Under the pieces are notes generated by a model. It ran no database searches. It was not told the origin of the DNA and was given only the letters and a program-made list of their open reading frames with translations. 64,000 bases of DNA from Dermatemys mawii (Eukaryota > Chordata > Testudines > Dermatemydidae). This document shows positions 35,709 to 44,490 of this stretch, piece after piece. The stretch covers positions 13,477,931 to 13,541,930 of the forward strand of contig ML677365.1 of assembly GCA_007922305.1 (NCBI GenBank), read 5' to 3'. The translations under genes were made by a program, and so were the position numbers. How positions within the stretch are numbered: position 1 is the first letter of the stretch; every line of letters starts with the position of its first letter.

Positions 35709-36088
35709 GACAGAGTCCTGTGGCACCTTAAAGACTAACAAAAGTATTGAAGCATAAGCTTTTGTGGGCTAGTACCCTCTTTGTCGGATGCATGCAGTGG
35801 AAGTATCCAGAGGCAGGTATAAATAAGAAGGCAGGAACCAGGTTAGAGATAACGAGGTTAGTTCAGTCAGGCTGAATCATCTTGTTAGGTGGTTGAACTA
35901 GCCTCATTATCTCTAACCTGGTTCCTGCCTTCTTATTTATACCTGCCTCTGGATACTTCCACTGCATGCATCCGATGAAGTGGGTATTAGCCCACGAAAG
36001 CTTATGCTTTAATACTTTAGTTAGTCTTTAAGGTGCCACAGGACTCTTTGTCACTTCTGCAATTCCAGACTAACACGGCTACCTCTCT
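35709..36088. mobile_element. Foldback repeat, copy 3 (complete hairpin)
   Basis: The left arm starts near cgacagagtcctgtggcacc (35708). The centre is complete: tatccagaggcaggtataaa and gaaggcaggaaccaggttag face their exact inverses, around a loop at about 35864-35892 (ggttagttcagtcaggct ... ttgaactagcc). The right arm extends further out, to taacacggctacctctct. I could not find a convincing direct repeat around it. This copy shows what the gap in copy 2 probably contains. Confidence 0.75.
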
Positions 36089-36152
36089 AATTCTTGTGCA
36101 AATAATGCTTCGATGCCCATTAATGACAGGCACTCCTGGTGCTCACTGTGTC

Positions 36153-36228
36153 TTAGGCTATGTCTACACTAGCATTTTTGTTGGTAAAACTTATGTTGCA
36201 CAAGGGTGAAACATAAGCACACCCCTGG
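36153..36228. mobile_element. MITE fragment
   Basis: ttaggctatgtctacactag, then cacccctggcc, is one end of a GTCTACACTA-type turtle MITE. The other end is missing. Confidence 0.5.
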
Positions 36229-36314
36229 CCTAATGCACATTTAATGATTTCACACACAGTAGAACAGCTTTAACAGGAGAGACTGAGAGAGAACCACATC
36301 GGAATATTCCACAG

Positions 36315-37060
36315 ACTGGAGGTTAGAGCATTCAACTAAGAGGTAGGAGATCAGTATTCAAATCCTGACTTCTCATCAGGAAGGTGGGGAACTGAAATGA
36401 AAACTCCCACATCCTGGGTGAGTGTCCTCACCACTGAGTAGAGGAGGAATCCTCCTCTTATGGCTATTTTGTGTGGAGTTGGAAGGGCACTGCCATTGTT
36501 CTATCTAGAAACAGCTTAGGCACCTGGGAGGAGAGAGTTCCCAGCTCTGAATTCCAAGCAGAAATAGTTGCCTCCTTCCAGCGGGGATTTAAGTGCCTAA
36601 TTTCCTGGTGGGGTGGGGCTTAAGACACATCCCTTTTGTCAGCATTAGTTATGGGCTGATGTAGGCAGCTCCTGCGTAGTGTGCTAGCGTTTGTAGAGCC
36701 CACTCTGAGGTGCTCCATATCACGCAGTGGAGGGGGTTGAACTGGTGTCTCCCACATCCCTGGTGAGTGTCACACTGGGCTAAAGATTATAAGAGTAGCA
36801 GCTGCCACGCCAGACATTTTGTGGGGAATTTGATCTGCTCTGAGACCACCTACTGGATTGGGTCCTGCAGGCAAAATGGGCAGGGGAATGCCTACACTGA
36901 GGATCCTGCTGGGTCTTTGGTATGAGATAGGTGGCGAGCTGCTGTTCAGGACTGAAGTAACCACGCTCATGCTCAGCTGCTGAAATTTAGGCACCGTGGG
37001 GACTTTAACAGGGGAATGTTTAACACTTAGGGACTTTAGGCACTTCTTGGATTAGGTTAG
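36315..37060. repeat. tRNA-related/unclassified turtle repeat
   Basis: ggttagagcattcaactaag and cagtattcaaatcctgac resemble tRNA boxes A and B. A related segment in the opposite sense lies at 36735-36790 (ggtgtctcccacatccctgg). Between them lies text based on ttaggcacctgggagg and atttaagtgcctaa. I recognise the combination as a turtle interspersed repeat, class uncertain. Confidence 0.45.
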
Positions 37061-37096
37061 TTGAATGCCACTAGCGCCGAAATGTTAGATTTAGAT

Positions 37097-37617
37097 CAGG
37101 GGTGGGCAAACTACGGCCCGCGGGCCACATTCGGCCCACGAGCCCTTCCCAATCAGCCCCTGAGCTTTGGGACAGGGAGGCTCCCCATGGCCCTCCCCTG
37201 CTGTTCCCCTCCCCCGCAGCCTCAATGCACTGCGTGGGCAGCACTCTGGCCCGCAGCTCGTTCTGGGCAATGCTGCAGTGGCGTGGCTGGCTCCAACGGC
37301 ACTGCGCGCTCTAGGGGGGGGCAGTGTGGCGGGTTCCGGTGGGCCACGCGGAGCCAGACATGCTGCTCCGAGAGGTGCGGTAAGGGGGCTAGGGCAGTGG
37401 GTTGGATAAGGAGCAGGGGGTCTCAGTGAGTGGTCAGGGGGCAGAGGTTCTGGCGGGGGGTCAGGAGATGGGGAACAGGGGGTGGGTGGATAGGGAGTGG
37501 GAGTCCTGGGAATCTGTCAGGGAGCAGCGGGTTGGACAGGAGTAGGGCGGACAGGGAGCAGGAGGGTTAGGTAGGGGATTGGGTCCTGTGGGGTGGTTAG
37601 GGGCAGAGGGTCTCTGC
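37097..37617. mobile_element. hAT-type element, 3' end missing
   Basis: Starts with caggggtgggcaaactacgg and cccgcgggccacattcggcc, as the element at 23683 does in its ends. The GC- and G-rich interior follows, but no matching right end is seen before DIRS-type sequence begins. Probably truncated. Confidence 0.7.
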
Positions 37618-38848
37618 AGAATTCAGGACCTCCCTATAAATATCTTCGAACTTGGAGCCATCCACCGGGCATGCCAACATTCCTACTTCCACTTTAGGGC
37701 TTTACAATATAAAAGTCTGACAGACAACACCACAGTTACACATTACATCTGAAACAAGGGGGAAAGCAAGATTATCCCCATTCTGTCAGGATTAGAAACT
37801 ATGCGCCTGTGGAAGTGATTCATTCCAAACCAATTCACACTGGTTGTTCTGCACCTTCCCAGCCTTCAGAACAACTTGTCAGATCAATTTAGCAGGCAGT
37901 TCTCCAACTAAGTCCTACAGGACATCTCTCAGAAGTGGGGATTCCCAGAAATAAACTTGTTTGCCCCACCCCAGAACAACAAATATCGGATGCTCTGTTC
38001 CAGAGGGGACTCCAGTCCAGGCTCCCTGACAGATGCCTTTATGATTTTTACTGTATGCCTTTCCACTGACTCTCATGATACCAAACACACTGAAGCAACA
38101 TGCAGGACTGATGATTTTGATAGCCCCAGCATGAGCTAGGCAGTTTGGATACTCAGCTCTGATGACCCTTGCATACAGCCCCCCATCACCCATTTGGTTG
38201 TACCTGACAAAGTCTCACAGAACAACAGTCAGATCCTGCACTCGGGCCCGGCTTCATTACAGCTGACAACCTGGATCTTGGCTGGACGATACCCACCAAA
38301 AGAAGCTCTTCAGCAGAGGTTCAGTGCATTCTGCCCAAAGCAGGAAACCTTCAACCAGAGTTACTTACAAAGCTAAATGGAAGAATTTCTCTGTTTGGGC
38401 ATTTCTGCACCGGCTTTCTCCCATGACATCACCAGTATCAGCAATATTGGGGTATTTGATAGCCTTGAAACATTCTAGGCTTTCCATCAGCTCCATAAGG
38501 ATCCATCTAGTATCACTCTCCTATCTAGGAGCCTACAGTGGCAAGATTCCTTAAGGGTCTCGTACATATTTTTGCCTTAGTTTGGGAGTCCCTTCCTGGT
38601 TGGGACCTTGTTATATTTTCAGGGTCATGGGTCCCCACTTTGAGCCCTTAGCACCCTATTCGTTGTACCACCCATCAATGAAGACTACCTTTCCGATAGC
38701 CATTACATCAGCTCAAAGGGTAGGTGAAATTCAGGCCTTCATGGCAGGTCCTCGTTATAACTAGACTTGGCAGAATTATTTTTTTTAATAATTTCAATGG
38801 ATATAATCAATGTTTATTTTAAGCATTTTTTCTAGATTTTTATATATC

Positions 38849-38879
<31 letters not shown>

Positions 38880-39535
38880 TGGTAGAAGTCACATTTATTT
38901 AATGACAGATGTTCAGATTCAAACAATTAAAGTTTGATAAACTGTTAAAACACAGTCAGTATCACCTATAAAAAGTAAATGTATGCAAAATATATAATAC
39001 ACAAATAAATATCCTTAAATCAATCAACAAATCATACCTACTTTTACTATTCATTTGCTAGTCCATTTTTAATAAGCCTAATTCAGAATTCCAAATCACT
39101 AGATTTTCACTCTATGAAGTTCTTATGCAGAATTCTTACATAAGAATTTTTCTTACCTTGCCTATTTGTAAATTTTGCTTGCTATCAATGAACATATTTT
39201 TGGATGGATTTGTGTGTGTACAGTGAAATTGATGTTTACTGATGTTTATCGATAAAAATCTAACCCTTCCTAGCTCATTTATAACTGTTTCATAAGGACA
39301 GAGTCATTCTTAGGCCTCCTCCCACTCCCCCTAGTTTCTGCCCAAGATTGTCTCAGTTCCATATCAGTCAGTCCATCACTTCCCAATTTTCTTTCCCAAA
39401 CCCAGGGGAAGCTAAACTTCAAAAACAGATATAGTAAGGGCACTTCCTTTTTATGTCAAAGCAACAAAATCATATAGGAACGTGCTCAGACTATTCAGGG
39501 CTTGTGCTGATACAATTAAAGAACAACCTCTATCT
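37618..39535 (+). pseudogene. DIRS-type tyrosine-recombinase retrotransposon remnant
   Basis: Plus-strand remnants colinear with DIRS1-like elements. 37860-38030 encodes the C-terminal part of the pol region: QFSRQFSN, WGFPEINLFA, NKYRMLCSRGDSSPGSL. 38345-38555 encodes the start of the tyrosine recombinase: TYKAKWKNFSVW, then LIALKHSRLSISSIRIHL. 38640-38760 encodes FEPLAPYSLYHPSMKTTF and ITSAQRVGEIQAF, which includes the first catalytic Arg of the recombinase. The recombinase continues at 39279 after a 516-bp hAT-type insertion, in the same frame, and then shifts frame (LPFYVKATKSYRN at about 39440). DIRS elements use a recombinase in place of an integrase and leave no TSD. Both ends, the RT core and the terminal repeats are missing. 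Dead copy. Confidence 0.75.
38763..39278. mobile_element. AT-rich hAT-type insertion inside the DIRS recombinase
   Basis: The 8-bp ttataact occurs at 38755-38762 and 39279-39286. The enclosed 516 bp is AT-rich, non-coding, starts agacttggcagaattatttt and ends ...cgataaaaatctaaccctt cctagctcat. Leaving out this segment and one copy of the repeat gives a continuous reading frame through the DIRS recombinase, which supports these exact borders. The terminal inverted repeats are weak. Confidence 0.7.
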
Positions 39536-39539
39536 TCCA

Positions 39540-40440
39540 CATGTCTCGGACGACAATGCCACACGACAGCTGGAGAAGCATGTTGGCTGCCACTGGATGT
39601 GGTGCAAGGACGCCAGGAGCTGGGAATCCTAGTGCCGCAGGTGAAGAACACAGAGCACACAATCATTACCCCGTGAGCTAGAACCATGCTGGAGAGGACG
39701 CTGAAGGATGCTATCTGCTGCTGGTCCGTGGAAGACCTGAAACAGAAGCTGAAGCAGGGCAAGGCTTTCAAAGTGAAGTGCAAGTGGGATGCCAGCAACC
39801 ATGTCCTCCCCGGGGCAGCTGCACCCAATTTGCTGACTGGAGATTCATCCACATGCCCTGGCTCAACTGCATTCCGCTGAACGGAGCCATCCACCACAGG
39901 AATCGGGACAAGCAATACAGCAAGTGCGGCTATGTCAACGAGATACTACCCCACGTCCTGTATAGATGCAATCCCCATGTCAGAGCCAGGCAGCTGCACC
40001 ACAATGCTACCTCCAAGATCACCTAGTCAGAGCCATCCTGCCACCCATGGGCAAGGTGGCTGTGAACTCCACCATCCCCGGAACAGACAGCCAACTGTGA
40101 CCGAACATTGACATCACCAGCGAGGAATGGAAAAAGATCATCATGGTGGATGTCTCAGTTCCCTTTGAAAAACTGGACTCCGGCCTTCCACGATGCCTGA
40201 TCTCAAAAGCTGGAGAAATATGTCCTTCTGACTGGCATCTTCAGAGCTAGGGACAAGAGGTTCAAACTCATGTGTTGATTGTTGGAGCCCTGGGCGAATG
40301 GGGCCCCAGTAACAAGCAAATGTTGAGAGAATGTGGAATCAGTCAATGCTACACTCGGCTGATGTGGCAGCTCATGGTGTCAGATGCCATCAGGTGGTCA
40401 AGGGACACCTATCTAGAAGACATCACTGGATATTAGCAAT
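39540..40440 (+). pseudogene. R2-like LINE, C-terminal part with restriction-like endonuclease
   Basis: Plus-strand remnants, in several frames, of the end of an R2-type protein. 39686-39800 encodes LERTLKDAICCWSVEDLKQK and KVKCKWDASNHVLPG. 39860-40015 encodes IPLNGAIHHRNRDKQYSKCG, YVNEILPHVLYRC, RARQLHHNAT, a CCHC-type knuckle that precedes the nuclease. 40050-40180 encodes KVAVNSTIPGTDSQL, then KKIIMVDVSVPFE, which corresponds to the PD..D core of a restriction-like endonuclease. 40280-40435 encodes LIVGALGEW, LMWQLMVSDAIRWSRDTYLE. The reverse transcriptase is missing. Stops and frameshifts make it non-functional. It is not in 28S rDNA, the canonical R2 target; the 5' border with the DIRS remnant is approximate. 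Confidence 0.75.
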
Positions 40441-40836
40441 ACAGGAGAGATGAGCTAGAGTGCTGATGAGAAGGGAAATCAGAAACTAACTGAAATACTT
40501 CTCTGATGAATTACATCTACTAAGGGACAACCTATCCTAAATGCTCAACTACTGAGGGACAATCTATACTCATTCCTATATTTGCTTTCTACAACTAACT
40601 CTCGGTATAGCTTTTCATGAGTGATGTGCCCAAGTATTCAGATTCTAATACCTAAAATGTATTGTTAAATTTATTCACCTAAATTTGGGTTATTGCGGAT
40701 TATCCAATATGTGTTTTTTAGAACTTTTAAACCAGACTTTGTACTTTTGGAGACTCTATGCACTAAACCCAGATGTACAGACACTCTTAACCTTATATAA
40801 TTGTAAAATTTTCTGTAAAAAATAATGTTAAATCTG
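40441..40836. other. Unassigned AT-rich stretch
   Basis: No recognisable feature. It may include the 3' untranslated part of the R2-like element. Confidence 0.45.
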
Positions 40837-40936
40837 AGCACCTGCTTTTTTTATTTATCCTCACAACACCCCCAGGAAGTAGGGAAGTTCTCTTATCTCA
40901 TTTTACAAATGAGGAACTGAAGGTGAAAGAGAGTAA
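40837..40936 (-). mobile_element. MIR SINE, first part
   Basis: atttatcctcacaacacccc, caggaagtagggaagttctc and cattttacaaatgaggaact match the reverse complement of MIR. It breaks at gagag/taa, where a Harbinger-like element begins, and continues at 42438 with attacttgcctaagatcag. Confidence 0.75.
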
Positions 40937-42434
40937 GGGTACGTTTACATTACAAAATTAGGTCAAATTTATAGAAGCTGATTTTCTGAACAGATTATAT
41001 ACATTCAACTGTGTGTGTCCCCACTAAACGCGGACATCTCAGTGTGAATGGATGCCTCTGTTCCCTTAAACAAATCCCCCTTTTTCAACCAGGTGCCCAT
41101 GAATGACATCACTCTTGTGGGGCTAACACAGAGAGATAAAGAACGAATGTTGCATACATGCATCCAAAACCCAGGAGCTTTTGCTGCCCTGCTCTGTGAA
41201 CCAATGAATCCCGACTAGTTGCTATTGGCCTGGTGGGGTACAATTGTCCTACCATGGAAGACGGAATAAGGCAGCCCTACCCAGAAACCTACTGCAAAGG
41301 CTTGCAGAGTACCTCCTGGAGAGCTTCATGGACATCTCCTTGGAGGTTTGCCGCTCCATCCCCAGACACATTAACAGACTTTTCCAGTAGCTGTACTGGA
41401 GGCAGATGCACCAAGTCTTCAGAGCAAATGAATCATTAAACACCCACGCCTTTAAATCCTGTATCGTACTTAAAAGATACACTCACTAGAAGTGCCTTCT
41501 CCAGCATCATGGTCTGGGAGCCCACCTTGGGAGGGGGTGGAAGGTATTGGCTCCAGTGTTAAGAACAATTCCTGGCTGCCGGAGAGAACAGATTCACCAC
41601 TTGCTGCCTGTGCGCTGTCCCCCCTCTTCGTTGTCCAAAAACTCATCCTCTTCGCTCCGTGCGATTCCCCCCTTACAGGTGTCCATGGACAGTGGTGGGG
41701 TAGTGGTGGCATCACCCCCCTCACAATTGCATGCAGCTCATGGTAGAAGCGGCAAGTATGGGGCTGTGACCCAGAGCGCCTGTTTGCCTCGCTGGCTTTT
41801 TGGTAGGCTTGCCTGAGATCCTTGATTTTTACATGACACTGCTGTGTCCCTGAGTAGCCTCTTTCCGTCATGCCCCTGGAGACTTTATCGTACGTATCTG
41901 CATTTCTTTTTTTTGGAATGTAGTTCTGCCATAACAGATTTGTCTCCCCAACATGTGATGAGATCCAATATCTCCCGTTCGGACCATGCTGGAGCCCATC
42001 TGCGAATCCAGGACTGTATGGTCTCCTGTGATGATGGGCTCTGCATGGTCGCCTGTGATGATTGGCTCTGTGCAGTCACGTGTGCTGATGAGCTCGCCAC
42101 GCTGGCCAACAGGAAATGAAATTCAAAAGTTCCTGGGGCATTTACTGCCTACCTGGCTAGTGCATCAGAGTTGAAAGTGTTGTCCAGAGCAGTCACAATG
42201 GAGCATTCTGGGATAGCTCCTGGAGGCCAATAACGTGGAATTGTGCCCACAGTACCTCTAATCCGGAACTGTGATGTTAATTTTAGCGCTGCTCCCCTTG
42301 CCGAGGTGGAGTACAGAAACTGGCTTTAAGAGCCCTTTAAATTGACAAAACCGGATTGGTCGTGTGGCTGGACTCAGTTTTAATTTGAATTAATTTGGCT
42401 AATTCGGAAATAATCACAGAGTGTAAAACAGGCC
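40937..42434. mobile_element. Harbinger-like element carrying a Myb/SANT ORF remnant
   Basis: A 1,498-bp insertion in the MIR. taa at 40934-40936 and 42435-42437 is a 3-bp TSD as for PIF/Harbinger. The left end gggtacgtttacattac and the right end (inverse: ggcctgttttacactctg) are imperfect inverted repeats. The minus strand at 41470-42109 carries a broken Myb/SANT-type gene. 41220-41440 includes text (gaataaggcagccctaccca, gaaacctactgcaaaggctt) that I recall from the same turtle repeat. No DDE transposase was seen. Confidence 0.75.
41470..42109 (-). pseudogene. Myb/SANT-like DNA-binding protein remnant
   Basis: Reading on the minus strand, 42109-41885 encodes a short repeat-like leader (two SSQxTxQS units), then APAWSEREILDLITCWGDKS, the first helix of a Myb/SANT-like domain with its conserved Trp residues. 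After a frame change near 41880 the second ORF (41871-41470, 133 codons) continues with RGYSGTQQCHVKIKDLRQAY, QKASEANRRSG and TCRFYHELHAI, the rest of the domain. An acidic/Ser-rich stretch with SGSQELFLTLEPIP and QGGLPD follows. PIF/Harbinger transposons encode a Myb-like partner protein for their transposase, which fits the host element. Proteins of this type are often predicted in turtles. The frameshift makes this copy inactive. Confidence 0.75.
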
Positions 42435-42437
42435 TAA

Positions 42438-42490
42438 ATTACTTGCCTAAGATCAGATAGGAAACGAACTGGTGGAGAAAAAATAACCCT
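42438..42490 (-). mobile_element. MIR SINE, second part
   Basis: attacttgcctaagatcaga followed by aggaaacgaactgg continues the MIR of 40837-40936 exactly where the Harbinger-like insertion split it. Confidence 0.65.
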
Positions 42491-42524
42491 GAACTTCGGT
42501 CCCCTGAGTACCAGGAAGCGCCTT

Positions 42525-42740
42525 GATACTGGATTGGCCTCATCTCCTGTTGCTGGCAATGGCTAATGGTAGCTGCTGAAGAGGAAGGCAACATCTCCTT
42601 GAGCAGGGACCTAGCAGTTGTGCCTTACTGTTGTTCTTGGCGAGAGATTCTTCCCTGGCCACTGGAGGCAATAATTGTATGCCCTGAAGCATGAAATTTG
42701 ATTACTCACTATTATCTCAGCTTCCATCAGTACTGCACAA
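42525..42740. mobile_element. Possible CR1-like fragment
   Basis: gcgagagattcttccctggc and tgccctgaagcatgaaattt, followed by gattactcactattatctca, resemble the 3' untranslated region of CR1 copies. No end could be fixed. Confidence 0.4.
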
Positions 42741-43599
42741 GTATTTCTGGTGGTGAAATTATGTGGGTGTATTTTAAATCTAACTGCAGTATTTGAATGG
42801 CTGATACCTCTTCCAGAAGAGAAATTAATGTTTCCTAAAAACTGAATGAAATAGGGTTTTTTTTTAAATGTTCTAAAGATTAGTGTCCTTTAATTTCATC
42901 AAGTGTCTTGCTCTGTAACAGAGCGAAAAGCAGGGCTGGTCAGTTTTCACCAGTCCCTTCATAACTCTGTTTACTTCAGTCATCTCCTCTCTCTCTCTCT
43001 CCTCTTTTCCATACTAAACCTTTTGTAGTCTCTCCCCTACATGGATGAAAGCCTTTCCGCTAATGCTCTTTGTTATCCTTACCTAGATCTCTTCCATCTC
43101 TGGTATAGTTTTCTTAGTGTGAGGTGGCTAAAACTAACTCTAGAGGGACTCCCTTGTTTGATTTGCTGTCCCCTTACTGCAGGATATTTTGTCCCCATTT
43201 ATAACAATGCATCTGGTGTGTATGTGGGGGTTTGTTTGTCTTAATCTGCTCTTGTGCACTGACGGTCATCTTCCTTCCTTCAGATGAGCATAACAGTAAT
43301 TTCCAGTTATAACCCCTCTTTGTCTTTGCCACTTACAAGGTGAAATTCTCCCTCCTCTGCCCCTCTTGGGCAGCAGCTACAATGCTCTGGGGTGTGGCAA
43401 TGCAGAGAGAGAAGGAAAGTGGCGATTTGAGTAAAACAGCTGATTTTAGCTGTTGTAAAGTTAGAAGAAACTCGGGGCCTGGGGCTGTATCTAGGGCTCT
43501 AGGCGGTGGGTAGAGACTGGATCCGTGGTTGTAAGGCCGGTTTTTTCCTCCCCACGACCTTTCTATCCAGAGCAGCAGGGGAAATGCCGCATTTCTTTT
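42741..43599. other. Unassigned stretch upstream of the CpG island
   Basis: No recognisable repeat apart from a (ct)n tract near 42984-43000. GC content rises from about 43330. Confidence 0.5.
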
Positions 43600-44490
43600 C
43601 TCTGAACAGTGTGTGCGGAGCAGGAGGAGGATGGTCCCCCAAGTCCTTCGGATGTTAGCGGGGAGCGTAGCTGGGCTCCCGCAGCTTCGGACTCGCACAA
43701 TGTTGATTAGCCTCGCTGCCGTGCCTGGCTCGCCTCGGCGCGGGGATGTGCTCGCAGCCTTAAGCTGCGCCGCGGAGCTGGGTTTCCCCGACAGCTGCCG
43801 GGCGGCCAGAGGGGCGGACCCCAGAAGTGCCCGCGGCGCAGGCACGGCTCAGCGCGGTGCCCTTTCCCGCTCTGTTCATTTCGCCCGCCCCGTTGTGCAG
43901 CTCTCCTCGGGGCGCCGCAGACCGACCGCGGAGACGGAGTCTCCACGTGCTGGGCGGGCGGCGGCTGATTTATGGGGGGGGGGGGGTGAGATGCTTTTCT
44001 TCACCCGGCCGATGCGGGGCGTGCAAGGGAGGCTTGGCGAGGAGGGGGTTGGTTTGAGTAAAGGGCCTTTTCCTAAGGGACAGGAGTAAAAACGAACCCC
44101 ACCCCCGAGCCGAGGTGGCCCCGGCTCCTCCTCCTGGCGAGCGGAAAGGCGCTCGCGGTGTTCGGGTTGTCAGGGAGCCCGTGGTGGTTCAAATGTGCAC
44201 GCAGGATGACAGATGACCTATTGAAATCACCGCAGAGCCGTGCTGGGGTTGCTACGACAACCAATGCTCTCTTGGCTTTCATCTGGCCATGTGACAGTGA
44301 CTTTGACGTCAGCTGGAGGCAGAGTCTGTGGTTTAATCCACACAGCCAAAGGCTTGTGAGAATCTGGTGGATGCTGGACTTAGCCCCCTTGCTGCTGCTG
44401 TTTCCCAGGGGCTGCCAGGGCATGGACTACTAACGCCTTGTATTTCTACCGCGGGAGGCTACCGGTTTGCTTTATGCTCTAATCAGGTAA
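43600..44490. promoter_or_regulatory. CpG island with CRE; candidate promoter and first exon of an unidentified gene
   Basis: CpG dinucleotides are frequent from about 43600 to 44200, in contrast to the rest of the window. The section includes tgcccgcggcgcaggcacgg, gctcagcgcggtgccc, gcccgccccgttg and a 13-base G run at 43974-43986. Downstream, the full cAMP-response element palindrome tgacgtca lies at 44304-44311 and a ccaat box at about 44260. A plus-strand ORF reaches to the taa at 44431-44433, with a last Met codon at 44371 opening a 20-codon Leu-rich reading frame (MLDLAPLLLLFPRGCQ...). aatcag/gtaatatg at about 44486 would suit a splice donor, so 44200-44486 could be a first, perhaps non-coding, exon on the plus strand. 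Direction, start site and gene identity are not proven. Confidence 0.6.
44304..44311. promoter_or_regulatory. cAMP-response element (tgacgtca)
   Basis: A perfect 8-bp CRE palindrome at the downstream flank of the CpG island. Such sites bind CREB/ATF factors and are functional mostly near promoters. Its location within a CpG-rich segment makes a real role plausible. Confidence 0.6.

Noticed and set aside
36315..36380. tRNA gene
   Set aside because: Box-like motifs are present but the sequence does not suggest a cloverleaf with intact acceptor stem; it sits in a dispersed repeat.
39451..39915. Minus-strand ORF of 154 codons
   Set aside because: Antisense shadow of the plus-strand DIRS/R2 remnants.
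43333..43845. Minus-strand ORF of 170 codons
   Set aside because: GC-rich CpG-island sequence has few stops; overlapping ORFs on the other strand are equally long; no protein motif seen.
43613..44089. Plus-strand ORF of 158 codons in the CpG island
   Set aside because: Arg/Ala/Gly-rich translation typical of CpG islands, includes the 13-G run, no domain.
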